58,334 nt of DNA from Limisphaerales bacterium. GTDB taxonomy: Bacteria > Verrucomicrobiota > Verrucomicrobiia > Limisphaerales > SXTU01. The stretch is from the NCBI GenBank assembly GCA_009773355.1, contig WRPG01000029.1:1-58334 (forward strand), written 5' to 3'. The notes beneath the pieces are model-generated. The model was not told the DNA's origin and did no database searches. It saw nothing but the letters and a program-made list of their open reading frames with translations. The translations under genes were made by a program, and so were the position numbers. Of this stretch, positions 1 to 9,553 are shown piece by piece. Positions within the stretch are counted from its first letter, which is position 1. Each line of letters opens with the position of its first letter.

Positions 1-673
1 GCACGTCCGCGAGCGTGGGGAGGACGAGCTGCGGGAAGACGAGCTGGCGCTTGTCGTTGATGTAGCCGGCGGCGAGGCCGGTGACGCGCACGCGGGCGTC
101 CACGAGCGACGGCGGCTCGGCGGGCGGCGGTTCGAGCACCTGCACGTCGAGCTTCCGCGCGCCCAGCGCGAGGTGGAGCGTGGAGCGGTTGGTGGCGGTG
201 GTGACGGCGCGCACGATGCCGGCGATTTCCACGCGCTGGTAATGGAGGCGGCCGGCGAGCAGGTCGTCGAAGCCCGCCGGCACCGGCGGCGGAAGCGGGC
301 GCTGGCCAAGCCGGACAATTTCGGTGGCGCGGATGCCCGGCACAAACAGGCCGGGGTAGGTCTTGCCGGTGACTTCAATGTGGGAGCCGGCTTCGAGGCC
401 CCGCGCACTCCGGGTTCCGGAGATGAACGAGCCGCCGGTCTCGTCCTGGATGAAGATGGTGGCCGAGAGGTCCCCGCCGATGACCGTGACCACGGCGCGG
501 AGCTTGACCGGGAGTTCCAGCCTGGCTTCCTCCGGGGACAACGCGCGGAGCTGCGCGCAGTTGGTGAGCGTGCCGGCGACGGCTGGCTGCGCCGCCGCGT
601 TGCCGACCACCGCCAGCCAAACCAGCAGCAGCGCGCCAAACAGCCGGACGGCGATGGTTCTGGGCGGGCGCAC
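1..673 (-). CDS. N-terminal part of a secreted or periplasmic OB-fold-type sensor protein (runs off the window)
   Basis: The leftward reading frame is open from a GTG at 671-673 to the window edge, giving 224 codons without a stop. An in-frame TAG lies 12 codons upstream, so the start is well bounded. Residues 10-32 form a signal peptide or membrane anchor (LFGALLLVWLAVVGNAAAQ). Then follows a segment with the motifs LTNCAQLRALSPEEA, LRAVVTV, IFIQDETGGSF, IEVTGKTYPG and a second similar unit (RVEIAGIVRAV, RVRVTGLAAG). This layout of repeated small beta-barrel units matches the extracytoplasmic N-terminus of many verrucomicrobial histidine kinases. Whether a kinase follows cannot be seen here. 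The fold and the kinase link are inferred from remembered family patterns; the frame itself is secure. Confidence 0.72.
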   Translation of the reverse strand, partial: MRPPRTIAVRLFGALLLVWLAVVGNAAAQPAVAGTLTNCAQLRALSPEEARLELPVKLRAVVTVIGGDLSATIFIQDETGGSFISGTRSARGLEAGSHIEVTGKTYPGLFVPGIRATEIVRLGQRPLPPPVPAGFDDLLAGRLHYQRVEIAGIVRAVTTATNRSTLHLALGARKLDVQVLEPPPAEPPSLVDARVRVTGLAAGYINDKRQLVFPQLVLPTLADV

Positions 674-765
674 GACGGCAGGATACAGGGGGCTTCCCCG
701 CCCGCACTAGCCCGAAAGAACTACTGGCGAGTCCAAGTCGTGGAGGTGTAGGCTCCCTTCGTCCA

Positions 766-1575
766 ATGCCCGCACAACCAACTGCCACGACCATGAATCG
801 CGCCCTGCGATCACGCCGGACCGCCGGCTTCACGCTCATTGAACTGCTCGTCGTCATTGCCGTCATCGCGATTCTCGCCGGGCTGCTGCTGCCGGCCTTG
901 TCCGGGGCCAAGAAGAAGGCGCTCGGGGTCAAGTGCCTGAGCAACAACCGCCAGATTTCCCTCGCCAGCCGGCTTTACCTCGATGACCACGACGGCGAGT
1001 TCCTGCGCCTGTGGCGCAACCGCGTCGCCACGGACCCGGCGGTGGCCCAGCTCATCGTCCCGGCCCCGACGGCGATCTGGTGGGTGGACACGCTCTATCG
1101 CATGGAGCGCACCCTGCCGGACCCGAAAATCTTCAACTGCGCGGCGCTCAAGGTGGACTCGACGACGGTGTCCAGCTCCACGACGCCCGGCGCGAGCGGC
1201 TACCCGTTGGGCATCGGCATGAGCTACCGCACCGGCGCCGGCGGCCTCACCTTCACGGCCAGCACCGCCACCAAGTCCCGCGAGAACGAGGTCCGGCAGC
1301 CCAGCGCCACGCTCATCTTCGCCGACGCGGGCGACCTCGCGACGCCCATCCCCGCGAACCCGGACTTGTGGGTCGAAAAGCCGCTGGGTTCGGCGGTCTA
1401 TTTCCGCCCGCCCACGGACGGCACTTATACCACCACGCCGGTGCGGGTGGTGGCGCGGCACGCGGGCCGCACGCCAGTGGGGTTTGTGGACGGCCACACG
1501 GAATCGCTCAAGCCCAGCGCCATCGGCTTCACGCTGCCCGCCGGAAACCCGGCGGCATTGTGGGACCGGGACTAG
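766..1575 (+). CDS. Type II secretion-type pseudopilin with H-X9-DG motif
   Basis: A 269-residue protein with a class III prepilin leader: basic residues, then [10 protein letters not shown] with the conserved Phe and Glu of the processing site, followed by a 20-residue hydrophobic helix ending LLPALSGAKKK. The C-terminus has the H-X9-DG motif (H-AGRTPVGFV-DG), the signature of the stand-alone pseudopilin-like proteins abundant in Verrucomicrobiota, Planctomycetota and Lentisphaerota. It is presumably cleaved by prepilin peptidase and left in or beyond the inner membrane. Its partner and function are unknown. A second ATG at 793 would give a shorter, more usual leader (MNRALRSRRTAG) and may be the true start. 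No other secretion genes lie nearby. A paralogue lies at 54845-55672. Confidence 0.88.
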   Translation: MPAQPTATTMNRALRSRRTAGFTLIELLVVIAVIAILAGLLLPALSGAKKKALGVKCLSNNRQISLASRLYLDDHDGEFLRLWRNRVATDPAVAQLIVPAPTAIWWVDTLYRMERTLPDPKIFNCAALKVDSTTVSSSTTPGASGYPLGIGMSYRTGAGGLTFTASTATKSRENEVRQPSATLIFADAGDLATPIPANPDLWVEKPLGSAVYFRPPTDGTYTTTPVRVVARHAGRTPVGFVDGHTESLKPSAIGFTLPAGNPAALWDRD

Positions 1576-1629
1576 GCTCCGCCCGCGCTGACGCCCAACT
1601 GCGACGGCAGCCCGCCCGCCGGGCGGCGC

Positions 1630-2514
1630 TCAGAAGTGCCAGATCATGTCCACGGTGAAGCGGTCATCGAAGACGCCGGTGGGATGTGTCACGCCCTTTT
1701 CGTAGGCGAAGCCCAGCTCGAAGCGCTCGTTGAGCTTGGAGCGGAAGCCGCCGCCCACGACCGCCTGCGTCTTGCCCGCGCCCTGCGAGCTGCCGAAGTT
1801 GATCAGGTCGAAGCCCTCGACTTTCGTTCCGAGCTGGCTGCCGGAGTTCAGCACGGTGAACGAATTGGCCGCCGCGAACGGGATGAAATACTTGTGCACA
1901 TGGTAGGCGGCCTGGAGGCTGCAATGCAGCTGTGCCGTGTCGCGGGACATGTTGTTGGGCACGCGGGCGCCCACGTTGCCGGTGAGGTTGAAGTCGCCCC
2001 AGCCCTTCGCGGCGGACACGAACACGTCCCACTCGCCCTGGCCGTTGCCCTGAAAGACGCGACGGTTGCCGGTGGGCAGCTCCAGCTCGATGCCCGGCGT
2101 GAGGATGAACTGGTTCTCGCGGTCATCAATCACCGCGTATTTCAGGCCCAGCGAGATGTCCGCCCAGCCGTCCGCCTTGGTCAGCGTGGCCTTGGGGTTG
2201 AACTCGATGTAGCCGTCCTTCGTGGCGATGATCGCCAGCCGGTCGGTCACGGCCCAGCGGATCTCCACTCCATACACGCGCAGGTCGCCGTCCACGGGCA
2301 CATACGCCCCGCCCACGGGCAGGGTCTTGGCGAGTTTCTGGTAGATGAAGAGCGGGCGCACTTCATTGCGGATGAACGGGTCTTCAAAGAAGACCGGGTT
2401 CACGACGGGCGCGATGGTCTTGGCGGACCAGTCATCGGCGGCACTGACGGTGGCAACCTGCAATCCGGCGCACAGCGCGGTGGCGGCCAGCATGTTTCGG
2501 AGGGGAGTTTTCAT
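1630..2514 (-). CDS. Outer-membrane beta-barrel protein, phenol MetA-pathway type
   Basis: A 294-residue protein. I start it at the ATG at 2512-2514, because the next residues form a clean signal peptide (MKTPLRNMLAATALCAGLQVATVSA). The longer open frame upstream has no protein-like character. The mature part shows alternating hydrophobic and polar strands, the segment GIELELPTGNRRVF, and a terminal aromatic (Trp-His-Phe) typical of barrels recognised by the BAM machinery. The LPTGN segment and overall layout resemble the MetA_deg family of putative outer-membrane channels. These are found in many aromatic-degrading and non-degrading bacteria, so the substrate is not predictable. It is transcribed alone and leftward, with no pathway genes adjacent. 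Confidence 0.75.
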   Translation of the reverse strand: MKTPLRNMLAATALCAGLQVATVSAADDWSAKTIAPVVNPVFFEDPFIRNEVRPLFIYQKLAKTLPVGGAYVPVDGDLRVYGVEIRWAVTDRLAIIATKDGYIEFNPKATLTKADGWADISLGLKYAVIDDRENQFILTPGIELELPTGNRRVFQGNGQGEWDVFVSAAKGWGDFNLTGNVGARVPNNMSRDTAQLHCSLQAAYHVHKYFIPFAAANSFTVLNSGSQLGTKVEGFDLINFGSSQGAGKTQAVVGGGFRSKLNERFELGFAYEKGVTHPTGVFDDRFTVDMIWHF

Positions 2515-2758
2515 GGTCGTTTGATCACGTTGCGACCGCCGGTGCCCGAAGCGGGAGACTGTGCCCAGTCCCCCTCTCAACCCCGGGCGCTGCACTGCCG
2601 GTGGCCGCAGTTCATAACTGCACGGTGATTGGGCGGGCAGAGCGGGGCGGCTTGCATGGCGGTTTTTGCCGATTCCTGCGCACGGCTTGCGCAGCGGTCC
2701 GGCCCACCGGGGAGAATTTCCGGCTGACCAATTGCCGGCCCGGCCCCATGCTGGCGGC

Positions 2759-4009
2759 ATGTCCTGGCTGCAACCTTCCCGGTCCGCGCGCCGCTGGTGC
2801 GGCCTGCTGCTCTGCGGTGCCTTCACCGCCTCCGCCCAACCCCGGCCGCCGGTCACGTTCAACAAGGCCTTCGAGGGCGCGTCGCTCGGCAAGATCGAGA
2901 AGCTCGACGACGCCACGTTCCGCCTGCACGTCGAGGGCCAATACGATGAGCGCGGCCGCAACCGGCAGACGACGTGGTTTTACTTCCGCATGGACCACGT
3001 CGCCGGGCGCGAGCTGACGCTGACCTTCACAGACTGGGTGGGCGAATACAACGACCGGCCCGGCGCGTGCCCGATGGGGCCGACGCTGCGGCCGGTGTTC
3101 AGCTACGACGGCGAGACCTGGCAGCACACTGACGCGGTCGCGTGGGACGACGTGAAGAAGGAGTCCACGCTGAAGTTCAAGCCCGGGCGCGACACCGTCT
3201 GGCTCGCGCACATCCCGCCGTATCCGCACGCGCGGTTGCTGAAGCTGCTCGGCGAAGTGGAAACCTCGCCGCACGCGCGCGTCGAGGTCATCGGCAAGAC
3301 CGCGCTCGGCCGCGACCTGCATCTCGTCACCGTCACGGATTTCACGCGGCCCGACGCGGCGAAGCAAGTGGTCTGGCTCCAGGCCCGCCAGCACGCGTGG
3401 GAGGCGGGGACTTCGCACGTCATGGAAGGCGCGCTGCGCTTCGTCACGTCGGACGAGCCGGTGGCCTGTGCGTTGCGCGAGCGCGTCGTCTTCAAGTTCA
3501 CGCCCATGATGGACCCCGACGGCTGCGCGCTGGGCAAGGTGCGTTTCAACGCCCACGGCTGGGACGTGAACCGCCACTGGGACGAGGTGGATTTGCGCGA
3601 CCCGCGCTGGCTGCGGCTCATGCCGGAGATTTGGTATGTGAAGCAGGCCATCCTCGTCGCCCACGCGGAAAAGCCGATTGCCCTCATGGTCAACATGCAC
3701 AACACCGAGACCGCCGAGTATCTCGACACGATGGTGGACGACGAGCCGGGCCAGGCGAGGCTCCAGCGGCTCTTCGCGAAGCTCGTCGCCGACACGAGTT
3801 TCGACCCGTCGCGCAAGCTCGGCATTGTCCTCACGCCGACGAACACGACCAACGTGTTATGGAAGGAGCGCCGCGTGCCGGTCGCGCTCATGGAGCAGCG
3901 CGTCGGCCCCAGCGCGAAGCTCGGGCGGCTGCCGACGGTGGCGGACCGGCTGGCCTTCGGCCGCCAGCTCATCACGCGGATGGCGGAGGCGGCCCTGGCG
4001 CCGCCATGA
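2759..4009 (+). CDS. Secreted M14-family zinc carboxypeptidase
   Basis: A 416-residue protein starting at the ATG at 2759, which begins a signal peptide (SWLQPSRSARRWCGLLLCGAFTASA). Residues 25-150 look like the beta-sandwich N-terminal domain found in the cytosolic-carboxypeptidase subgroup of M14 (TTWFYFRMDHVAGRELTLTF, then PVFSYDGETW). The peptidase domain carries the zinc ligands in QHAWEAGTS (H-x-x-E) and MVNMHNTE (His), the substrate Arg/Asn region GWDVNRHWDEVD, and a late catalytic Glu in ALMEQRVG. The set looks complete, so the enzyme should be active. It likely trims C-terminal residues of peptides outside the cytoplasm. It appears monocistronic. Confidence 0.88.
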   Translation: MSWLQPSRSARRWCGLLLCGAFTASAQPRPPVTFNKAFEGASLGKIEKLDDATFRLHVEGQYDERGRNRQTTWFYFRMDHVAGRELTLTFTDWVGEYNDRPGACPMGPTLRPVFSYDGETWQHTDAVAWDDVKKESTLKFKPGRDTVWLAHIPPYPHARLLKLLGEVETSPHARVEVIGKTALGRDLHLVTVTDFTRPDAAKQVVWLQARQHAWEAGTSHVMEGALRFVTSDEPVACALRERVVFKFTPMMDPDGCALGKVRFNAHGWDVNRHWDEVDLRDPRWLRLMPEIWYVKQAILVAHAEKPIALMVNMHNTETAEYLDTMVDDEPGQARLQRLFAKLVADTSFDPSRKLGIVLTPTNTTNVLWKERRVPVALMEQRVGPSAKLGRLPTVADRLAFGRQLITRMAEAALAPP

Positions 4010-4114
4010 GCCGGAACGCCTGCGGCGCAAGGATAATTTGATTGTCGGCCCGGCGCATTCTGGCTACACACGGCGCTGACAGCCGGGCAACTGCCCCAGG
4101 TCCACAGCCACTTC

Positions 4115-4702
4115 ATGAAGATTCTGATCGCGGACGACGACCCGATCATTCGCCAGGTTTTGATGAACCTGTTGTCGAAGTGGGGTTACGGAGTCGTCCC
4201 CACGACCAACGGCGCGGAGGCCTGGGAAGTCCTCCAGCACGACACCGAGCTGCGCATCGGCCTGTTCGACTGGTTCATGCCGGAGATCAACGGCATGGAG
4301 CTGACCCGCCGCATCCGCGAGGCGAACATCACGCCGTTCTACATCATCCTGTGCACCGCGCGCGGCGGGAAGGACAGCCTGCTGGACGCCTTCGAGGCGG
4401 GCGTGGACGACTTCGTCAGCAAGCCCTTTGACAAGGAAGTCCTGCAGGCCCGGCTCAAGGTCGGCGTGCGCTCGGTGGAGCTGCAATCCTATCTCATCCA
4501 GCGCATCTCGACGGCGGAGGCCGGCCTCCAAAGCATCGCCCAGCTCAAGAACTTCATCCCCATCTGCAGCGTGTGCGGGCGCGCGAAGGACCTGCAGGAC
4601 CAGTGGCACAAGATTGAACTGCCCTTCCCCACGGACACCGGGGAGACCGCCTTCCACACCTGCTGCCCGGAGTGCCGGGAGAAGATCAGCAGGGTGAAGT
4701 AG
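4115..4702 (+). CDS. Response regulator: receiver domain plus cysteine-rich C-terminal module
   Basis: A 195-residue protein. Residues 1-125 form a receiver domain: acidic pair in LIADDDP, phospho-acceptor Asp in LFDWFMPEINGME, Thr in LCTARGG and Lys in SKPFDKE. After a short coiled linker (VELQSYLIQRISTAEAGLQS) comes FIPICSVCGRAKD and, near the end, CCPECREKI. The pairing of PICxxC with a late CPxC is a known C-terminal module of receiver and sensor proteins (usually LLPICMHCKKIRD...GICPEC), probably metal- or redox-binding. There is no DNA-binding output domain. No kinase gene is adjacent, so the cognate partner is unknown. Confidence 0.87.
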   Translation: MKILIADDDPIIRQVLMNLLSKWGYGVVPTTNGAEAWEVLQHDTELRIGLFDWFMPEINGMELTRRIREANITPFYIILCTARGGKDSLLDAFEAGVDDFVSKPFDKEVLQARLKVGVRSVELQSYLIQRISTAEAGLQSIAQLKNFIPICSVCGRAKDLQDQWHKIELPFPTDTGETAFHTCCPECREKISRVK

Positions 4703-4714
4703 CGCCACCCGCGC

Positions 4715-5566
4715 TCAGACCACGAACTCCAGCTCCGGCTGCTTGGGAATCAACCCCGCCGCCGCCCCCTTCGCGAGGAACCGCCGGATCGCCTCCCGCC
4801 CGCGCTCGCCGTAGTCGAGCGTCCAGTGGTTCACATACATCCCCACGAACTTGTCCGCGAGGTCGTGGCCCATCCCGCGCGCCCACTTGAGCGAATGCGC
4901 CACCGCCTCGGGCCGGTGGTCGAGGCTGTGTCGGATGCTCGCGGTGAGCAGGTCGGAGATGACCTTGCGGTCGGCGGGCGGGATGCGCTTGTGAATCACG
5001 TTGCCGCCCAGCGGCAGCGGCAGGCCGTCGTTCTCGCGGCCCCACCACGCGCCCAAATCCTCGCAGAGCTGGAAGCCGTGTTTCTCAAAGGTGAGCTGGC
5101 CCTCGTGGATGATCAGACCCACGTCCGCCACGCCGTTCTGCACCGCCTCGAAGATCAGGTCGAACGGCACGATGACATGCTCGAACTCGCGCGCCGGTTT
5201 GCCGAGATACAGTTGCAGCGCGAGGAACGCGCTCGTCATCCGCCCCGGCACGGCGATGCGTTTCGTGGCGATGGCCTCGCGCGTGAGCGGGCGCTTGGCG
5301 ACGAGCATCGGCCCGTAGCCATCGCCCATGCTCGCGCCGCTGGGCAGCAGCGCGTATTGGTCACTCACGTGCGCGTAGGCGTGGATGCTGACGGCGGAGA
5401 TGTCCAACTCGCCGCGCGTGGCGCGCTCGTTGAGCGTCTGGATGTCCTGCAAGATGTGCTCGAACCGCCAGCCGTGTGTCGGAATCAAGTCCTTCGCCAG
5501 CGCGTAGAACATGAAGGCGTCATCCGGGTCCGGCGAATGGCCGAGCGTCAACGTGCGTTGATCCAT
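4715..5566 (-). CDS. mqnD: 1,4-dihydroxy-6-naphthoate synthase (futalosine menaquinone pathway)
   Basis: A 283-residue protein of the MqnD type. It converts cyclic de-hypoxanthine futalosine to 1,4-dihydroxy-6-naphthoate on the way to menaquinone. The N-terminal LTLGHSPDPDDAFMFYAL is highly characteristic, as are DISAVSIHAYAHV, the loop SGASMGDGYGPMLVA, and the later GLIIHEGQLTF and LPLPLGGNVIHK. The fold is a periplasmic-binding-protein-like alpha/beta protein that acts in the cytoplasm. Length is normal for the family. MqnA, MqnB and MqnC are not in the window. The presence of mqnD says the organism makes menaquinone by the futalosine route and not the Men route. Confidence 0.93.
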   Translation of the reverse strand: MDQRTLTLGHSPDPDDAFMFYALAKDLIPTHGWRFEHILQDIQTLNERATRGELDISAVSIHAYAHVSDQYALLPSGASMGDGYGPMLVAKRPLTREAIATKRIAVPGRMTSAFLALQLYLGKPAREFEHVIVPFDLIFEAVQNGVADVGLIIHEGQLTFEKHGFQLCEDLGAWWGRENDGLPLPLGGNVIHKRIPPADRKVISDLLTASIRHSLDHRPEAVAHSLKWARGMGHDLADKFVGMYVNHWTLDYGERGREAIRRFLAKGAAAGLIPKQPELEFVV

Positions 5567-5642
5567 GCGCGAAAATGTCCGCTGCCCGGCGCACCGATGT
5601 CGAGCGGAGAAATGGCGCGCCGGCCCGCCGCCCCTCCCGTGT

Positions 5643-6350
5643 TCACTCCTCCGGCACGCCGGCGACTGTCAGCGGCCGGCCATTGTCCCGCGCGCCGAGC
5701 TTCGACAGGAACGGCACCGCCAGCTTCGCCCATTCCTCCGCGCCGGGATACGCCGAGGCCGAGCCGCCAAAGCAGCTCCGCAGCATGTCCGTGTTGATGA
5801 TGCCGGGATTGAGCGGCACCGCCGCCATGCCGGACGGCAGCTCCTGCGCGAGCGCCTGTGTGAGGCCCTCCATCGCCCACTTTGTCGCGCAGTAAGGCGC
5901 GACCTCCGCCGAAGTCGAGCGGCCCCAGCCCGAGCTGAAGTTCACGATGACTCCGCTGCGCCGCGCGACCATCGCCGGGACGAAGTGCCGGATGACATTC
6001 GCCACGCCCTTGAGGTTCACGTCCACCACGTCGGAGAACTCCCGCGCACCGACCTCCCACAACGGCGCGTTGCGGTTGATGAGCGCGGCATTGTTTAGCA
6101 GCAGGTCCGGCGCGCCGTGGGATTGGAGAATGCGCTTCGCCCACGCCTTCACGGCTTCGTCTGACGCCACATCTACCGCCGCGAAGTCATGCGGTGCGCC
6201 GTGGCGCTTCGCCAGTTCCGCCACCGCCGCCGCGCTGCGCCCGCACCCGACGACCGTGTGCCCGCGCCGGATGAACTCCTCCACCATTGCCCGCCCCAGC
6301 CCGCGCGACGTGCCAGTGATGACGACCAGTTTGCCCTTCGTTGCAGCCAT
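5643..6350 (-). CDS. Short-chain dehydrogenase/reductase
   Basis: A 235-residue classical SDR. The start is the ATG at 6348-6350 ([13 protein letters not shown]); the upstream extension adds only low-value residues. The NAD(P)-binding motif is TGTSRGLG, the structural motif is LLNNAA, the catalytic Ser lies in IVNFSSGWG and the Tyr/Lys pair in YCATKWA. An Arg after the second beta-strand (GCGRSA) favours NADPH. The substrate cannot be told. It is transcribed leftward, divergent from leuS, across a short intergenic region filled by an inverted repeat (6389-6510). It shares no obvious pathway with mqnD, 76 bases downstream, although both could be cotranscribed. Confidence 0.9.
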   Translation of the reverse strand: MAATKGKLVVITGTSRGLGRAMVEEFIRRGHTVVGCGRSAAAVAELAKRHGAPHDFAAVDVASDEAVKAWAKRILQSHGAPDLLLNNAALINRNAPLWEVGAREFSDVVDVNLKGVANVIRHFVPAMVARRSGVIVNFSSGWGRSTSAEVAPYCATKWAMEGLTQALAQELPSGMAAVPLNPGIINTDMLRSCFGGSASAYPGAEEWAKLAVPFLSKLGARDNGRPLTVAGVPEE

Positions 6351-6388
6351 GCCCGCAGCGTGCCGGAGCACGACGCCGGTTTCAATTC

Positions 6389-6510
6389 CTCACGCAAAGG
6401 GCGCGAAGGCCGCAAAGGAAGAACGAAGGCTGCTCGGGAGGAACGGCAACTGCACGGCAGGCAGACCGACAATTGTTCTCCCTTTGCGTCCTTCGCGTCC
6501 TTTGCGTGAG
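6389..6510. repeat. Inverted repeat of CACGCAAAGG type between SDR gene and leuS
   Basis: A 30-base left arm at 6389-6418 starts CTCACGCAAAGG. It is matched at 28 of 30 positions by the reverse complement of the right arm at 6481-6510, which ends CCTTTGCGTGAG. The 62-base centre has no clear gene. A related single arm occurs at 32999-33030 before asnB. It belongs to the set of interspersed palindromic elements in this window. Confidence 0.8.
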
Positions 6511-6574
6511 CCAATCCCCTCCGCCAACTCCGCCATTGCCCGCCTTTCCGCGCTGCTTCAATAATCCCCGCCCT

Positions 6575-9550
6575 ATGTCGAGTCGCAGACAGTATCCGTT
6601 TGATTTGATTGAGCCGAAATGGCAGCGCGCGTGGGACGCGGAGCAGACCTTCCGCGCCTTCAACCCCGGCGACGCCGTGCCGGAGGGGCATCCATTTGCC
6701 GCGCGCTACTCACTCGCGGGCAAGACGGCTTCCGCCGCCGCGCTTCCTCCCAAGTTCTACATCCTCGACATGTTTCCCTACCCGTCCGGCGCGGGGCTGC
6801 ACGTCGGACACCCGGAGGGCTACACGGCCACGGACATCCTCGCCCGCTACCGGCGCGCGAAGGGGTTCAACGTCCTGCATCCGATGGGCTGGGACTCCTT
6901 CGGCCTGCCCGCCGAGCAATACGCCGTCAAGACCGGCCAGCACCCGCGCGTCACCACCGAGGCGAACATCGCCAACTTCACGCGGCAGATAAAATCCCTC
7001 GGCTTCAGCTACGACTGGTCGCGCGAGTTGGCCACCACCGACCCGGAATACTTCCGCTGGACGCAGTGGATTTTCCTCCAGCTCTACAACGCGTGGTTCA
7101 ACCCCGAGACGAAGAAGGCTGAACCCATCGCCAAGCTGAAGTATCCAGCGGACTGCGACACCGAGGCGAAGCAACGCGCCTTCCGCGATTCCAAGCGCCT
7201 CGCCTACGTCTCCGAGCAGCCCGTGTGGTGGTGCGAGGAGCTGGGCACCGTGCTGGCCAACGAGGAGGTCGTGGACGGCAAGAGCGAGGTAGGCGGCTTC
7301 CCCGTCGTGCGCAAGCCGATGCGCCAATGGGTGCTGCGTATCACCGCCTACGCCGAGCGCCTGCTGGATGACCTGAACACCATCGAGTGGACCGACTCGC
7401 TCAAGGAGATGCAGCGCAACTGGATTGGCCGCAGCGAGGGCGCGGAAGTGGATTTCATCCTAGCTGGACCCGAATACCCCGGAGTTAAAGCGGATAGCTG
7501 GATGAGCATCCAAATATGGTATGAACAGCGTCTGAAGAAAGGATTCGCTCAACAGCCTGAAGGCTTTGTTATCCGCGTCTTCACCACGCGGCCCGACACG
7601 CTGTTCGGAGCGACTTACATGGTGCTGTCACCCGAGCACAAGCTGGTGGACCAAATCACTTCCACGGAGCAACGCGCTGCGGTCCAAGCTTACAAAACCG
7701 AAGTCGCCAAGAAGTCCGACCTCGAACGCACGGAGTTGGCGAAGGAGAAGACCGGCGTCTTCACCGGCGCGTATGCCATCAATCCGGTCAACGGCGAGAA
7801 GATTCCCATCTGGATTGCCGACTACGTCCTCGCGAGCTACGGCACCGGAGCCATCATGGCCGTGCCGGCGCATGACGAGCGAGATTTTGAGTTTGCCGAG
7901 GAGTTTTGGCCGATGATTAAGCCGGTTGTTGAGCCAACTCTCGATTGGGCAGAAAAGCATGTCGAATTTGGCGAGGGACACGTCGGCGACAAATCCGCCG
8001 CTGCCAAGAAGGCTGCCTACCTTTCCGTCGAGCCGACACTTTGCATGGCAATCGCCGCAGGCGCTTACATTGGTGACGGCGTCGCCGTGAATTCGGCGAA
8101 TTCCGAAGTTTCCCTCAACGGCCTCCCCACCGCCGAGGCCAAAGCCAAAATCACCGCCTGGCTCGAAGCCAAGGGCCTCGGCCAGAAGACCATCAACTAC
8201 AAGCTGCGCGACTGGCTCTTCAGCCGGCAGCGGTATTGGGGCGAGCCCTTCCCCATCGTCTGGCGGCGCGACGCGAGCGGGCAGCCGTATCACGAGGCGC
8301 TGCCCGAGAGAGCGCTGCCGTTGCTCCCGCCCGCCCTCACCGATTACAAGCCCACCGCCTCCGGCGAGCCACCCCTGGCCCGCGCGAAGGATTGGGTGAA
8401 CCTCCCCGACGGCGCCGTCCGCGAGGTGAACACCATGCCGCAATGGGCCGGGAGCTGCTGGTATTACCTGCGCTATCTCGATGCGAAGAATGGCAGCGCC
8501 TTCGTCAGCAAGGAGGCGGAGAGCTATTGGATGGGCCTGAACAGTAATCAGTGTTCAGTGAACAGTGTTCAGACTGAAAACTGGAAACTGAATACTGAAA
8601 ACTCCGGCGCGACTCCGGGAGTTGATTTGTATGTGGGCGGCACCGAGCACGCCGTCCTGCACCTCCTCTACGCCCGCTTCTGGCACAAGGTGCTGTTCGA
8701 CCTCGGCCACGTCTCGACCGCCGAGCCGTTCTTCAAGCTCGTCAACCAGGGCCTCATCCTCGGCGAGGACGGGCAGAAGATGTCCAAGTCGCGCGGCAAC
8801 GTGGTGAACCCCGACGACGTGCTCGCGGAGTTCGGCGCGGACGCCTTCCGCCTCTACGAGATGTTCATGGGGCCGTTGCAGGACACCAAGCCGTGGAACA
8901 CGCGCGGCGTCGAAGGCGTGTATCGCTTCCTCGGGCGCGTCTGGCGGCTCTTCATCGAGGAGAAGTCCGAGACCGCTTTCGAGCAGGCGCAGACCGTCGC
9001 CACCCAGCCGGACGCCGACCTGCTCGACCATCTGGTGATGAACGGCACGATTGCCGACGTGTCCGCCACGCCCGCGCAACTCAAGGTGCTCCACGCCTGC
9101 ATTAAGAAAGTCACGGAAGACCTCGACCACCTGCGCTTCAACACCGCCATCAGCGCGATGATGGTCTTCGTGAACGAGGCCAACGGCTGGCAGACCCGCC
9201 CGTTCTCCGTGATGCGGACTTTCCTGCAACTCCTCGCGCCCTTCGCACCGCATTTGACCGAGGAACTGTGGTCGCGCCTGCACCGCACCTTCGGCCAGAA
9301 CCCGCCGTCGCTCGGCTACTCGCCGTGGCCCAGCTACGACCCGGCGTTGCTCGTCGAGAGTGAAATCGAAATCCCCGTCTCCGTGAACGGCAAGCACCGC
9401 GATGTCATCCGCGTCGCGGTTGACGCCGACAACGCCACGCTCGAAGCGGCGGCGAAGGCGGCGGAGAAAGTTCAGCCCTTCCTCGAAGGCAAGACGGTGC
9501 GAAAAGTCATCATCGTGCCGAAGAAGATGGTGAACCTCGTGGTGGGGTGA
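6575..9550 (+). CDS. leuS: Leucyl-tRNA synthetase with an in-frame palindromic insert
   Basis: A 991-residue class I aminoacyl-tRNA synthetase charging tRNA-Leu. The start is the ATG at 6575 ([17 protein letters not shown]), where the family homology begins; the upstream frame is repeat-derived. The signature HIGH motif is HVGH at about residues 76-79 ([18 protein letters not shown]). The CP1 editing domain spans roughly 230-510 ([32 protein letters not shown]). The KMSKS loop is at 735-739 ([14 protein letters not shown]), followed by the anticodon-binding region. At residues 655-677 (8539-8604) an Asn/Ser/Thr-rich stretch interrupts the conserved YWM...VDLYVGG segment. The DNA beneath it is an AT-richer palindrome. 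Part of the editing-domain coding sequence (about 7460-8110) is also lower in GC than the rest. Confidence 0.96.
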   Translation: MSSRRQYPFDLIEPKWQRAWDAEQTFRAFNPGDAVPEGHPFAARYSLAGKTASAAALPPKFYILDMFPYPSGAGLHVGHPEGYTATDILARYRRAKGFNVLHPMGWDSFGLPAEQYAVKTGQHPRVTTEANIANFTRQIKSLGFSYDWSRELATTDPEYFRWTQWIFLQLYNAWFNPETKKAEPIAKLKYPADCDTEAKQRAFRDSKRLAYVSEQPVWWCEELGTVLANEEVVDGKSEVGGFPVVRKPMRQWVLRITAYAERLLDDLNTIEWTDSLKEMQRNWIGRSEGAEVDFILAGPEYPGVKADSWMSIQIWYEQRLKKGFAQQPEGFVIRVFTTRPDTLFGATYMVLSPEHKLVDQITSTEQRAAVQAYKTEVAKKSDLERTELAKEKTGVFTGAYAINPVNGEKIPIWIADYVLASYGTGAIMAVPAHDERDFEFAEEFWPMIKPVVEPTLDWAEKHVEFGEGHVGDKSAAAKKAAYLSVEPTLCMAIAAGAYIGDGVAVNSANSEVSLNGLPTAEAKAKITAWLEAKGLGQKTINYKLRDWLFSRQRYWGEPFPIVWRRDASGQPYHEALPERALPLLPPALTDYKPTASGEPPLARAKDWVNLPDGAVREVNTMPQWAGSCWYYLRYLDAKNGSAFVSKEAESYWMGLNSNQCSVNSVQTENWKLNTENSGATPGVDLYVGGTEHAVLHLLYARFWHKVLFDLGHVSTAEPFFKLVNQGLILGEDGQKMSKSRGNVVNPDDVLAEFGADAFRLYEMFMGPLQDTKPWNTRGVEGVYRFLGRVWRLFIEEKSETAFEQAQTVATQPDADLLDHLVMNGTIADVSATPAQLKVLHACIKKVTEDLDHLRFNTAISAMMVFVNEANGWQTRPFSVMRTFLQLLAPFAPHLTEELWSRLHRTFGQNPPSLGYSPWPSYDPALLVESEIEIPVSVNGKHRDVIRVAVDADNATLEAAAKAAEKVQPFLEGKTVRKVIIVPKKMVNLVVG
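8539..8604. repeat. Palindromic repeat inserted in frame within leuS
   Basis: Two arms of about 30 bases face each other. The left is built from CAGTGTTCAG and CAGTGAACAG units, the right from CTGAAAACTG, GAAACTGAAT and ACTGAAAACT. The arms are imperfect reverse complements (roughly three quarters identical by eye). The stretch is AT-richer than its surroundings, carries no stop codon in the leuS frame, and adds residues such as NQCSVNSVQ and [10 protein letters not shown] that other LeuRS proteins lack at this point. Confidence 0.75.
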
Positions 9551-9553
9551 GCC

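Noticed and set aside
6341-6574. An N-terminal extension of LeuRS from an upstream ATG
   Set aside because: The extension is encoded by the inverted repeat at 6389-6510 and has no LeuRS homology; the ATG at 6575 begins the family sequence.
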